The position numbers were made by a program, and so were the translations under genes. A model generated the notes under the pieces. It did not search any database. It was not told the origin of the DNA and saw only the letters and a program-made list of their open reading frames with translations. This document shows positions 37,401 through 48,755 of a DNA stretch of 64,000 nt, in pieces. How positions within the stretch are numbered: position 1 is the stretch's first letter; each line of letters begins with the position of its first letter. Source of the stretch: Dasyornis broadbenti (Eukaryota > Chordata > Aves > Passeriformes > Dasyornithidae); the NCBI GenBank assembly GCA_013397935.1, contig VZRN01002952.1, positions 68,071-132,070 on the forward strand. Reading direction: 5' to 3'.

Positions 37401-40400
37401 CAGGCATATAATTGTCAGGAATTATGAAGAAAGGAAATGGGAATCCAGTTGAAAAATCTTAATGTCATTGTGTACATTTCCAGTGCACTCAGTGTCCTGA
37501 ATGCTCAGTGGTTCTGGTCGAAAAGGATGCAACAGAACTAGAAAAAGCACCAAGACATTTGACATGGTCATAATGTACACTCTGAACAGCTCCCATATGA
37601 GGAAGATTTCACACTCTTCACATCACTAAATTGTAGAATCCATTGTCACGGGGTTCTGTGAAGTTCAACCAGGACAGAACGGCTCCAGCTGGTACAGGTG
37701 TGTTGGTGATACCTGAGTTTAGAGCAGTTTTTGGGGAGTGACAGACACTGACAGAGCCTTTGGGAACAGCTTTGGGAACACACTTTGGCTTGAGTGAATT
37801 TGGGATGTAATTATTTAGGGTTCTGGGATGCATGTGAACAAGATATGTAACAAGGGCTGGAACTGGACTGGGATGTTACATTACAGTCAGGCTGCTTTTA
37901 AATTGAACTTCAGGATTTGTACATCAGCAGAAGCCTCCAAACTGGCTGGTGCCTTTAATGCTTTTGTGGTTCCAGAAAGATTAACCACGAAATCCCCGCT
38001 GAATTCATACAAGACATTTAATCAGATAGGTCCATTATGCGCAATTTAAGGGTATGTTCCACTTCTCCAGAAATCCATGTTACTTTAGAGGCCTCTACAG
38101 CTTTTCTCCAGTTCTGTAAATGTGTTTTATAAATAAATATACAATGGAAATTTCTAGTAACAAGCCTGTTTCAGGAACTGAGTTTGGTGCCACACACACA
38201 ACTGTCCCTGTCTGGCCGTTTTTTTCCAACTCCTACGTGTGTTTCTCATCATTTCCAGGAGTGTGTCTGTGCTAGGGGTTCCTTGGTGCTGGAGAGCCTC
38301 AGTCCTTCCGTGAAGGAGGACATCTGCCTGGGCTGCAAGGAGCACACAGCCTCAGGAAAATCCCTTCAAGCCCTGTCTGGTTCCCGGGCTCTGCCGTCGC
38401 TGCCGCTAGGTCCCTCACTCCAAGAACAGAGCTGTTTGTTCTCTCTGTGGAGTAGGAACAGTTGGGGGTTTGTTCAGCGTTATTTACTCAGCCCAAAAGA
38501 GAGAGAGGGAAAAAAAGGAGAATTATTTCAAATGGAAAGTGCCCATAGCAGCCAGGTAAACAAGAAACCCATGTGAAATAAAGCCAGCCAGAGACGGGGT
38601 GTGTTTGTCTGCTCCTGCTCTTTGCAGTACGCTGCAGGCAGGGATTTGTGCCTCACACCTTCAGTAAGACTTGGGGAAAAAACAAACAAACAAACAAAAG
38701 CAGCTCTGGGAGTGGGTTCTCTTCCAGACTCTGAAATTAGACCTCTTCCAGCCCTGGCTGATCCTTCCCTCACTCTTGATACACATAAAGATATATTGCA
38801 GCCAGTACCTATAAAATTCCATCCTTCTCTTCTGTCTGGTCTAAAGTGATGGAATTCTGTGTCACTGCTAATCGCAGAGGTTTTGTTCACTCAGAAATAA
38901 CACACAGAATCCCCTGGTCCTTTTTAAGGTGGTTTTTCACACTTGCACATCTGCTGTCTCCAAGTACAGCCCAAGAAGGGAGATGTGCTTATATCCAGAG
39001 GAAACAGTATCTTGGGAACAGCACTGAGCCCAGGAGCATTGAGGCTGATCCAGAGATCTGCCGAGTTGTGGATTGGCCATTCTTCACTACTGGGAGCCAC
39101 AGGATGCTCTCAGATTGCCATATAACATTTTAGTTCCCCTTGTAATCACAAAGCAGAGGCTGCTAGAAAATGGGAATCCCTCCTGCTGGAATTTTCACAG
39201 GGAATACCCCCATTTGACAATTTCCTTTCAGGAAATAATGATTTTCCCCATGGGATGAATCAAAAAATCAAATATACAGAAGAGCTGCTGCTTTATGGCT
39301 TTCCAAAATTGTCGTTGCAAAATAAAAGAATGTCAGAAGAAAGGGCTTCCCCCTCTTACAGTTGACTATGTTACAGCCAGAAGGGAAATAAATTTGTTAT
39401 CGGGTATTCACTCACTTGACCCACTGCTAAAGGAGAAGTCTTCATTTCTCCTCACACCTCTAAAAAACTCTGTGTGAGGGGTATGTGTCAGCACAGCAAA
39501 ACAAACAAACCACTACCCCTAAACCTCAGTATTTCATCGCAAAAAAGAGATTAAGAGAATAGACTCTGTCCAAAAATCCCCAGTCCTGTGACACGGTGTT
39601 TTCCATATTCTTATGGTTACAAAGAAGCCCCTATTTCCTCCAGAACCCCCCTCAGTAATCAGTGCACTGGTTGTGTCTGCCTAAATCAACCAATTTTCTG
39701 TCAGGTTTGCACATGGATTTTAATCTTTGGAAAGTGCCTCTTCATCCCTTTGCATTCAGGTGCTGAGGGTGACCCGTCTGTGGGTCCTGCATGCAGGTGC
39801 ATTAAATATTCCAAGTGTGGGCAGTCACAGATGGCAGACTTCTGTTCCTAGGACCAGTTTTGCCCTCCTTAATGCCACAGCAGCATTCCTGCTCTCTGCA
39901 TTCCCTGCTCTCAATTTAGGTGTCAAACTTTCTCTTCTCTTCATCAGCACACACAGATCAAAGTGCCAAAACTGCAGGAAATGAACAGAGGCACCAAGAG
40001 GTGAGAGGAAAAATTTTACAAAGGCCACAAACCTTTGCTTCCTTTCTACCTTGTACTTTTTTTCCTTCTGCTACACAAAAAGCTGTAGCTGGATAGTATT
40101 TTCATCATTTTCCACTCACCAAAACAAGCTCTCTACCCTGACCTGAGTCACACACTTCTTTTTGCCATGTTGAGCTTTGTGGCGATTTTTTTGTGTCAGT
40201 TTGTAGCTCTCAAACCTGTTCAATTTTGTGGCTATAAACTGTCTTTATTTTGTTTCCCTGCTGTGCTGTAGGTGCCAAGTTGGAGGCCTTGCCAAGGCTT
40301 TGTATTTTACAATGGAAGTTCTGATGAATAGAAGCTGATTAAGGCTTTCCATCCTGCTTTTGGGGAAGTAGTGGGTTTTAGTGAAGCTGGGGTACTTCTG

Positions 40401-43400
40401 ACACTATTGCAAGGCAAGGTGTGACATTAACACCACCAGTGTCTGGCTTTGCACTGCTGACCCTGACAGCTCTCAGTGCTTGGTGGCATTGGGTAAGGCT
40501 GGCATTGCAAGGGCTGTATGCCAGACATTGCCACCCTTTGCTTTTTTTCTCTCTAGAGAGTCTCACTTAGAGCTGAGGTCTACTCTTACTAAGAATTTAG
40601 GTGATCATGTTTACATTGCTGTGTACAGCCCAGTAGGAAAAGAAATACCAGATCCCTGTCTTACATATTTACACCATCCACGGTGTTTCTGCATCTGTTT
40701 TGATATCCTTCCTGTGAGTCACCTTCCACTGAGGATCCTTGGATGTGGGTGCTGCGAAACCTCTCAGTACAAGCTGAGAAGTCACTTAGCCCCTTTGAAT
40801 TTTTTTCAAGGTACACTTCATGAGTTTCATGGAACATTCTGAGTTGGAAGGGATCCACAAGGATCATCAAGGCCAAGTGCTGGCCTCAGGACAACCCCAA
40901 AATCACAAGTTTCAATCCTGTGTGAAAGATTACATGTGTGTATATATAGTAGAAAAGTAAAAATATCTTTATTTTTGTGGAAATTTAACGTGCCAACATT
41001 ATTTTCCATCTAGAAATAGCTGGGTATCAGCAAGTGGTAGTCCCAGGCTGAGAAAGGACAAAGTGGGATGAACTCTTCTGAGCAGAAGGTGGGAGAAGGT
41101 GGATTTAAACTCCGGGCTGGCTCAGCTGTGGGGCTCGGCTTTGTTTAGTGAGTGGTGTGAGCTCTTCCTGTAACACGCCTTAAAAGGGAAGTTCTGATTG
41201 AGGTAGTGGTTTAGTTCTGAGTCATGCAAGTGAAATGCTCAGGCTGTTTCTCTGACAAATGCAAATCCAAATTCCTGAAAGTGGTCTCACCCCCGAGGCT
41301 CACCGAGCTTTGTCTTTCCTAGCTGCAAATAACAAAAAGAAATGGGAAAACTCCTTTCCTGTCTTCTTACTCAATTTATCTTTGCTAAGTGGCCTGATCA
41401 GTAATTACAGGGATGGGAGCAGGGAGTGACACACAGAAAACGTCCAGGAAACATCTTTGTAATTACACTGCATTTGTTACCGTGGAGATCCCAGGAAATG
41501 GCAGTGCTGGTGTTTGGCTGTGTTTGGAGCACCAGGTTCTGCACCTCAGAGAGGGGTTTGTTGTCTTTTCCAATTCATCTTCCACGAGGGCTGGCTGACG
41601 TTTCTCTCCTGAGCCATAAATATCTTTGTACCTCAGTAAAAACCAGTGATGTGAGTATGTGTACAAGTATCAGCCTGAAGAGTGCTCAGTCCTGGTAAAC
41701 CACAGGTGGCTGAGTGTTAAAAATCCAGAAAACACTGAGTAAGAACTGCCAACGCAGTCAGCAAGCAGCATCCCAGCAGCACCACAGATACTACAATCAG
41801 TAGGGCAAAACCATATTACTTATAATTATTTTATTGCTCTTTAGCAGAATGTGTTTCTCTGCAGGACCTGGGGCAGAAGGAGGGAGAGGAGGAGAAGGAT
41901 CACAATAACTGGGATAGATACAGAGACTGGAGAGTGATGTGGCAGTGAATGGACAGCAGGCAAGGGCTTGCCTTCCCTGAGGAGGCTGCATCAGTGTGGC
42001 AGAGTAGCTGGATGGATGCTCTGTGCTCAAACATGGACTGGTTTTACACTTTCCTAGCAATTGCAAACTGCCATCTGTAGGGTTCTCCAGTCTAGGTTAC
42101 CCAAAGCCTGCTAACAGCAAATTCCAGCATCTCTGCTAACCCTGGGTCAGATTTTATAATAATGTTTACACTGGTAACTGAGCACACTAAAGGTTCTCAT
42201 TGGAAGCTTGGGTAGTCCAGGCTGGGAGCAAGGCTCACTGTGCCCTCTAGTGCACTCTGGCTGCAGCTCCACTGTCCCCTCACGATGGAGGACACGAGGA
42301 GAAGGAAAATGAAGCACTTTTCCCCAGCAGTGGCTTGACACGGCAGATTTCTGTATGTCCTGCACAGTACAAGGACTAGAGTTACACCAGCATGGTACCA
42401 GAGCCAAGGCACAGCACCAGTGGTTGTGCTCTGGTGGGAGCTGACCCCACAGGAACCCGTGTGTTGCCTAAGCACAGGCCAAAAAATGTACATTCACAAG
42501 TGAGGAAAGAAAAACTCTGTGCTCTGATTTCCTTTTGTCCTAGATAAAGCCCATACAAAAAAAAAAAAATAAAAACAAAACCAAAAAACCCTGTTGAATA
42601 TGAGTATTTCTAGCAGTTTTATAGGTGTGAGGTTACAGCTGGGGTCCTAGATCTGTATGGTCTAGGCTGCCATCTCCCATGATCCTCTAAGTTCCACCCC
42701 TGCAGAGACGTACAGCACAGTTCCCACCCAGGTTTCCCAGAAATAAGCCCTCTGGCAATGTTGGGGGCTTTTTGCCTTACACTGCTTGTTGCAGAAGTGT
42801 GAGGGGGTTCTGGATGGTACGGGGTCTGTTTTTCCTGCACTGAGCTGTCACTGGGACAGGAAACTTGGAACGTAGAAGTTGAAGATTGTTATCACAGAAT
42901 ATTCTGCTTGGAAGGGACCCAGAGGGATCATCAGGTCCAACTCTTAAGTGAATGGCCCCTCCAGGAATCAAACCTGCAAAGCTGGTGTTCCTAGCACCAT
43001 GCTCCAGCCACCTGAGCTAATCTCAAATTGGCTTATTTAGTTCTCCAAGAATTCTGAAGAAAGCATTGCTCTCCTCCTGTAGTCAGAGAACCTTTTCTGT
43101 GAAACCTCTTCAGCTTTGTGAGAGCCAGAGACCTTGTTGCCTATAAATGGGTGGGGTTGATGAAATAGGTAGCAGGCTTTGGGGTGAGAAGCCTTCTCAG
43201 ATTGTTGCCTGGCTCTGATTCTCCACAGGACTCTATGTGCTGGTGGGAGCAGGGGCCATCATGTCAGCAGTTGGATTTTTCGGGTGCTGTGGAGCAGCGC
43301 GGGAGTCCCAGTGCTTAATCGGAGCAGTGAGTAAAAGATGTTTTCAGGGCCTGGGCTGTGCAGGAAAATCATCCAGTGCTTGGTGTCATTAGTGGAAAGA

Positions 43401-46400
43401 TCTTTACAGTCCAACACCTGAAAGGTCTTACCTCCTTTTACTGTCTAATCCAGTTTCTCTGGACTCAGAGCAGTAGCCACCATGCTACTGCTGAGCCGCC
43501 ATACATGTGGAGGTATTGCCCTTGCTTGTCCCTTGTGATGTATTCCCTGGAATTACCTCCTGATTTTCCTGAAGCTCCCTGAGCCACATCTTTGCCATTT
43601 CCCCTTTGAATATGACAAGAAATCTGCCTTGGCAGCCCTGTGCAGAGCCTCCTCAGCAGCTTTGGTTCAGGGTGGGGTGTTGAGGCCTGGGGAGGACAAC
43701 AGGCTGGCTGGCAGCCCCCGTGAACAAGATACACTCAGGTGAGATTCTCTCCTTCCTCTGCAGTTCTTTGCCTGCCTGTTGGTGATATTTGCAGCTGAGG
43801 TCACTGCTGGAGTATTTGCCTTCATTGGCAAGGAAGTGGTAAGTAGGAAACAGCTTCTAACACAATAATGGAGTAGTAACGGATTCCAGTACCCACTGAC
43901 CTGGCTCTTCCAAAGTAAAGCTTTCCAGGAGACTTTTCCCAGGAAGACTCTCTGACATTCTTATCTGGAGTCAATGAGAGCTTGTGGTAACACAAGTCCA
44001 GAATGGGATGCAGTTTTTGCCCCCTCTATTAAAGGAAATCTGTAGGTCTGGTTCAACCTTCCAGCCACAAGGAACATCAAAGGGAACTGGATGAAAAGAG
44101 GGTTTTGCCTGGGAAAAGGGCAAACAAATTCAGGCACTGAACTTCCACAACTTAGAATGTTTAACCAAAGCACAGAACACAGCCCATGAACATTGTGACC
44201 CTCTGAATGTCACCAGGCCACAAACCCTCCTGTCTTTCCAGTCACAATGCCTGTTTACCAGGCAGTTTTCTACTCTGGAGGTGATGACACAAGGTAGAAG
44301 TCTTGGACTGGGGGTAAGACTGATTTGCAACTCACTTGGAAAGTCTGATTTCTGCAGGCAATACAGGAAGCCCAGAAAATCTATGAAGATGCTTATGAGG
44401 ACTACATGAAAAACCCAGCAGGGAAGGTCAACAGTACCATCTATCGCTACCATGTGGCTGTGAGTACTCCTCGACCTTAACACCTCACTCCACTGCTCAG
44501 CTCTCACATTACCCATTAGAATCCAGAATTCCTCCCTCTGAGTTACGGAAAAATAGAACTGAATGTACTTAAGATCGAGTCAGAGGCTCACATTCCTGAG
44601 AGTTTCCTGCGGGCTCTGTCGGAACTCCGGTTTTTGGAGCTCTACATTTGAAAGTGCAATTAGCCAGGCTTTGAAATTTCTGATGTGTCTGGTCTTTGTG
44701 TGCAGAAGAAATAACTATTATGGCCCTTCTGGATATTGAAATCCACAGATAAATACTCACAAATGCGGAGAGGGAGAAATGTCTGCATCCCTCTGCATCT
44801 GTCACAGAAATCATGACCTGTGTCCAGGACCTACAGTGTGGCAGATGCTGTCACTGGCTGAACCAAGTAGGTGAAAGACCAAAAGCACATGCGTGACACG
44901 GTTCAGGCCACGCAAAAAGTGAGTGTCTGAATCAGAGTTACAACCTGTGACTTCTTGAATTCTATCTGTGTCCATCCTGTATCTACGCTGCCACCCATGG
45001 AGATCAAGCCCAAGCTTTGTTGCTCCTTACAGCAATTCCCACGTTCTTTAGAACAAACATTTCACAACCTCAGACCCTTTTGTCCTTCTCCCATAGCTGT
45101 TATTTCTGACCCAAAGAGGAATTCCAAGCATTTTGTGGGAGATAAGCAAACAGGAAAAACAAACCCTCTGAAACTCTGATTTATTGCTGTCTCCAAACCC
45201 AGCACGATGTTGTGTCAGAAATAAAATTCCAGCATTCTCTGCTGTAGCTTTTGTACATTGCCCATAATTCTGTATGTGATATTTGAACTTTCTGCATTCT
45301 CCCTTTAACAACTCCCATTTCCTTGTAAGCCAGGGATCTGCTTTTCCCAAATCCACTTGTTTGCTTTGTTATGAAATACTGTAATAAAAAGCCCTTCTGG
45401 ACATTGTTGTTAACACAAATGTGCCTGTTTGCTGTGGTCTTAGACAACTGAAACTCATTTTTGAAAATTTTGTCCCATGCAGTTGCAACTCTACCAGAAA
45501 CAGCAGTTTAAATGTAGAGAATAAGGTTATATTACTTGATCTGTACAGATTCTTTTTTTTAGTTATTTATGGTCTCACTTTCAGTATGAAAGTAGTAACT
45601 GACTTTCAGTATTAAAGTCTGTGGTTTCCCCCTTTTTGATCCTTCATGTCTCTCTCTCATTCAGCTCCAGTGCTGTGGTAAAAGTAATGTGGAACAACAT
45701 ATGGGATTACCCTGTCCAGAGAACATCCAGCTGCCAAAGGCAAGTATCCTCTGTCCTGCTTGTTCTAATTATTTTTTCATGTCAATCCTTTAGTAAAATT
45801 GGAGACATTCTGTAAGTAGAAGAAAGGAAGGAAGAAATTCCTTTTTACCTTGCAAATTCCAGCATGAAATTCCTTATGGAATGGAGCAGAGTGGAGGCAG
45901 AATTAAGCTGGAGGTCATATTGCCCTCAGTTGTGACACCTGTTTGTGGCATCCCACGGTAGCTGAGACAGCATCACATCATCTGAAAAGGGAGAAGGAGG
46001 TAACAGAACAGAACCTCAAATTCCCCATGGAGGCCAAATTCTGACAAGTGCCCATCTTAGTCATGCATGAAGCCTCCTGACAAGAAACTTCGTTAGTGTT
46101 TAGAAAGATACTCCTGTAATTTCTGTCTTTTCTGGAACCTGCTTGTGAGTACACTGTCAAAATGAAGCACCAAACCTCCTGATTTAGTATGGCCTGTTAT
46201 ATAAAGGAGTTTAACTTTAGGGAAAACGGAGTGAAGGAAAATTACTTGTATATGTCAGCCTCTCCAGGCAAGACGTACAGATGCCACACTAAAAAAGGGA
46301 AGATGCTGTGAAAATTATCCAACAAAACCCAAGATTTAGATGCAGGAATTAGGACAGTGACTGCACTAATATTTCTGTGTTCATCTGTTGTTCAGTAGGA

Positions 46401-48157
46401 ACAGCTGACAGAGTTGATTGAAATACAGATTTTGAGGAGTAAAAAAATATTTTCATTTTGTTTTTAACAGAACTGCCTGGTGGAAATTCGGAATGTAATA
46501 GATACTAATCTGCACTTAGTTGGAATTGTTGGAATTGCAATTGCTGGCATCACAGTGAGTAAATCCATGTTCTCAAATCTCTACTTGAGCCCAGTACCCT
46601 GCCCCTTACTCAGAGCTTTGTGGAAGGTGTTTTGCAGCAACTGATGAGATTCCTCAACTTCTGGTGTGTCTTCTCTCTGGAAACTGTCCCCATCAATGCA
46701 CGCAGAGATGTGTGGCAAGTTTATTTTGTGTCCTTAGACAGGGCCCAAAGTAATGATAATCTTATTTTGTTGTAGCAGTAGAAAAACAGAATGCACATGA
46801 ACCTGAAAAGCAAAAGGCTGTAGCAGCATTTAATGTATTCCAATACAACTGCAGACTGATGTTTTAAATTCTGTAGGATTCATTCCTTAGTTTTCATGAG
46901 GAATAGTGAGCAGCCACTAGAGCTGAGACCAATAGCTGTCACCCTGTCCCAAGGACACGGCAGGACTGGCAGACTGCAGTTCACCAGGCTTTAGCACAAA
47001 GCATTTAGCACAAAGTCTGTGCCGTGACTTCCTTCACACTCAGACACCAGCAGCTCGAGGAGCTGCAATATTAGTAAAGAAACACTCCTTTAGTGCTGGG
47101 AAGAGCAGGACCTTCACAGATTTATGTGGACACAGAAAAGCAGCTGAAAGTTTCTGCAGATAACAGAAACCATGGTGTGAAGATTAAACAATCCTGGGGT
47201 TGGTACGGAACGTGAAGGGACTCAAAAAGACAGCAGAGCAATGGGGGTGGGACAGAGTTCAGTAACATCAAGGACACACCAGAACCAGGATCATCTCCCT
47301 CTGAATCCCAACCCCACACACAGCAGAGATCCTGAAGTGACCACGACCTCTTCAGCAGCAGCAATGCACCTGCACAATTATCTGTGCTTGTTTCTGCTAC
47401 TTGCTGGGATGTGGGAACTCAGCTGTGTCCTTCCTTAGGGAGCTGTGTGGGGAGGGGACATGAACTTGGTGGTTGAAGTGCCCATCTCCCACCCTTAGCA
47501 GTGCAGCCTCAGGAGGAGCTGCTTTGGAGAATCAACCCTTGGCAAGAAGGAAATTTCTGGAGACTCTGGCAACACCCACTGTTCTCTGCTTTTATGAGTC
47601 CTGTAACTAACAAGTTCCCTGACATGAGTGGGGTTTTATATTTAATGTATAATCTTGCTCTTGAGCACGGGAACTATTTAGAGCTCAGGACCAGCTTTGG
47701 GGCCTCTGGAATCACCCTCTGCTCTTACTCAAATGTGTGTAATATTCCATGCAGAACCCGTTTGAAACTCAGAACTTTCTGGTGCAGTATTAGGATAACA
47801 CAAATAATCACAGTTATTATGTCACTTAAATTTATGTTAGTAACATTAATATTTGGGGCAGTTGCGCTTGCCTGGACATTTAGAACAAAGAACAGTGAAA
47901 CCAGCGTGAGCAGATAAAATCTTGGCTTTGAGGATCAGTGAAATCTTTTTTGTTTACTGTCTGATGTTTTGGGGTTTGTGGATGGAAGCAGTCACTACTC
48001 TGCCATAGGGACCTTCAGATTGTTCTGGTATGCAAATTGTTTTATAACTGTTTTGTAAGTGGATCCCTAAATCACATCCCTTCTCTTCTAGATCTTTGGC
48101 ATGATATTCAGCATGGTTCTGTGCTGTGCGATCCGTAACACGAGGGACATGATCTAA
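31307..48157 (+). CDS. TSPAN2: Tetraspanin-2, coding exons 2–8 (exon 1 missing in gap)
   Basis: Seven exons joined in phase encode 200 residues plus stop. Human TSPAN2 has 221, so only the first ~23 residues (cytoplasmic N-terminus and start of TM1) are lost in the gap. Tetraspanins are four-pass membrane scaffolds; TSPAN2 is known from oligodendrocytes and vascular smooth muscle. Visible in order are the end of TM1 (LAGLVVIAFGLWLRFGG), the short extracellular loop with the KSPEYF block, TM2 (VGAGAIMSAVGFFGCCG), TM3 (FFACLLVIFAAEVTAGVFAF), and a large extracellular loop with NST glycosylation site, CCG motif and two further cysteines. TM4 (LVGIVGIAIAGITIFGMIFS) and the short tail CCAIRNTRDMI close the protein. 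The match to TSPAN2 rather than other tetraspanins rests on these near-identical blocks and on synteny with NGF and TSHB. Spans include introns; exons are listed separately. Confidence 0.96.
36630..36812 (+). mobile_element. CR1 LINE 3'-end fragment in TSPAN2 intron 2
   Basis: Sense-orientation, diverged CR1: TTTCCCATCCCTGGATGCCT, GTGTCCAAGGCCAGGTTAGA, GGCTTGGAGCAACCTGATCT, and a tail CCATTCCATAATTCCATGAT with octamer-like repeats. Confidence 0.82.
40826..40925 (-). mobile_element. Short CR1 3'-end fragment, antisense, in TSPAN2 intron 2
   Basis: ATGGAACATTCTGAGTTGGA, GGGATCCACAAGGATCATCA and CAGGACAACCCCAAAATCAC match the reverse of a CR1 3' end of the same style as the 26.8-kb copy and the SINE tail at 42.9 kb. 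It is about 100 bases long and severely 5'-truncated. Confidence 0.72.
42236..42254 (-). promoter_or_regulatory. Weaker CTCF-like motif, reverse orientation
   Basis: On the minus strand it reads TGCACTAGAGGGCACAGTG, with the CACTAGAGGGCAC core compatible with CTCF. It lies in TSPAN2 intron 2. It is less complete than the motifs at 26.75 and 53.09 kb and could be chance. Confidence 0.35.
42891..43022 (-). mobile_element. tRNA-Ile-headed, CR1-tailed SINE (TguSINE1-like)
   Basis: Read on the minus strand, 43022–42954 follows a tRNA-Ile gene closely: TTAGCTCAGGTGGCTGGAGC (A box region), TGGTGCTAGGAACACCA around the anticodon arm, B box GGTTTGATTCC, then GGGGCCA at the acceptor end. It then runs into GAGTTGGACCTGATGATCCC and TCCCTTCCAAGCAGAATATT, which is a CR1-type 3' tail. 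Such tails let a SINE use the CR1 reverse transcriptase. The composite structure fits TguSINE1, known from zebra finch; the subfamily name is from memory. It is not a working tRNA gene, because the anticodon loop and stems are mutated. Confidence 0.8.
43229..43326 (+). CDS. TSPAN2: TSPAN2 exon 3
   Basis: Follows TTCTCCACAG and precedes GTGAGT. Its 98 bases complete the split Gly codon and end in phase 0. It encodes TM2 and the conserved intracellular GFFGCCGAARESQC segment. The CC and nearby cysteines are palmitoylation candidates in tetraspanins. Confidence 0.95.
43764..43838 (+). CDS. TSPAN2: TSPAN2 exon 4
   Basis: 75 bases (25 codons, phase 0–0) between CCTCTGCAG and GTAAGT. It encodes TM3, FFACLLVIFAAEVTAGVFAF, including the charged E that is typical of tetraspanin TM3. 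Confidence 0.95.
44358..44459 (+). CDS. TSPAN2: TSPAN2 exon 5
   Basis: 102 bases (34 codons, phase 0–0) between TTTCTGCAG and GTGAGT. It encodes the first half of the large extracellular loop, AIQEAQKIYEDAYEDYMKN onward. It contains an N-glycosylation sequon (VNST) at the position where human TSPAN2 has NGT. Confidence 0.94.
44460..45664 (+). other. TSPAN2: TSPAN2 intron 5
   Basis: 1.2 kb, GT–AG, ending TCTCTCATTCAG. No repeat or additional exon recognised. Confidence 0.85.
45665..45739 (+). CDS. TSPAN2: TSPAN2 exon 6, followed by a GC donor
   Basis: 75 bases (25 codons, phase 0–0), LQCCGKSNVEQHMGLPCPEN then IQLPK. It carries the diagnostic CCG motif and the third loop cysteine. The donor reads AAG|GCAAGT, so this intron is GC–AG rather than GT–AG. 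The match to U1 is otherwise ideal, as usual for genuine GC donors. Frame and homology with the following NCLVEI exon fix the boundary. Confidence 0.93.
46471..46554 (+). CDS. TSPAN2: TSPAN2 exon 7
   Basis: 84 bases (28 codons, phase 0–0) between TTTTTAACAG and GTGAGT. It encodes NCLVEIRNVIDTNLHLVG and most of TM4 (IVGIAIAGIT). The first cysteine is the last conserved one of the large loop. Confidence 0.95.
46555..48091 (+). other. TSPAN2: TSPAN2 intron 7
   Basis: 1.5 kb, GT–AG, ending CTTCTCTTCTAG. It holds a 138-codon open frame at 47501–47917 on the same strand, with a hydrophobic C-terminal stretch (FMLVTLIFGAVALAW). There is no homology I recognise, so it is taken as non-coding. Confidence 0.8.
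48092..48157 (+). CDS. TSPAN2: TSPAN2 exon 8, coding part and stop
   Basis: 21 codons plus TAA: IFGMIFSMVLCCAIRNTRDM then I. It encodes the end of TM4 and a short cytoplasmic tail with a CC pair likely to be palmitoylated. Human TSPAN2 ends almost identically (RNSRDVI). Confidence 0.96.
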   Translation: MFGMIFSMVLCCAIRNTRDMI

Positions 48158-48755
48158 AACTGCACAACTATGTCCCAGGAGTTCCAGACTAAGCTCACAA
48201 GAAGTGCTCTTCTACCCAGTTTAATAATTGTAATGCATTTTAATCAGTGTTTTAACATTCTGAGAGGAAAATATCCCATTAGGTGAACAGATGAATTGTA
48301 CTAGTTACAGGAAAACTGAAGTGAACAAGAAAAGGGGTTTAAAATGTCCTTTTTAATGGAAAAAAACAAAGGTGCATCTAAGACTAATTTGATTTTTAAT
48401 GTTTGTATACGTGCAATTAAGAGTTTACACATGTATAGACTTTGTGTAAGCACATGCATCTCTCTCCTTACAAACACATATGGGTGTGAGCATGTCCCTG
48501 GATGTGCAGTACCTTGCCTAGGTAAGTACGTGCAAACAGAACACGTGTGTGCATCCGGTGTCCCTGTGCAGGATGTGCACATCCCACAGGGACACAGTGC
48601 TTGGAACCATCTCACACTGAGCCCCTGTTTGCTAAGAATTAGCAGAGGAACAAATGCCATTGTAAAAAGTAAGACCTATGATCTATTTTGTAACTTTTAT
48701 TTCCAAAGCCCAGACAGCGTAGAATTAATAAAATTGGACTTCATTTAAAAAAATA
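48158..48755 (+). terminator. TSPAN2: TSPAN2 3' UTR, proximal poly(A) signal
   Basis: The 3' UTR follows the stop directly. A canonical AATAAA lies at 48727–48732, giving a UTR of about 590 bases, with an A-rich stretch right after it. This is the first good signal downstream of the stop. Confidence 0.6.

Larger units (their letters stand above)
31410..43228 (+). other. TSPAN2: TSPAN2 intron 2 (11.8 kb)
   Basis: The largest TSPAN2 intron, GT–AG. It carries a CR1 at 36.6 kb, a CR1 end at 40.8 kb and a tRNA-Ile-like SINE at 42.9 kb. An A-rich tract lies at about 42557–42585 and a small (AAAC)n run at about 38680–38698. No further exon of TSPAN2 or another gene was recognised; open frames here are short and without domains. 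Confidence 0.85.

Noticed and set aside
42954..43022. tRNA-Ile gene
   Set aside because: The sequence is tRNA-like, but the stems and anticodon loop are mutated and it is fused to a CR1 tail, so it is a SINE head.
47501..47917. 138-codon plus-strand open frame in TSPAN2 intron 7
   Set aside because: It has no homology, and the tetraspanin reading frame continues correctly from exon 7 to exon 8 without it.
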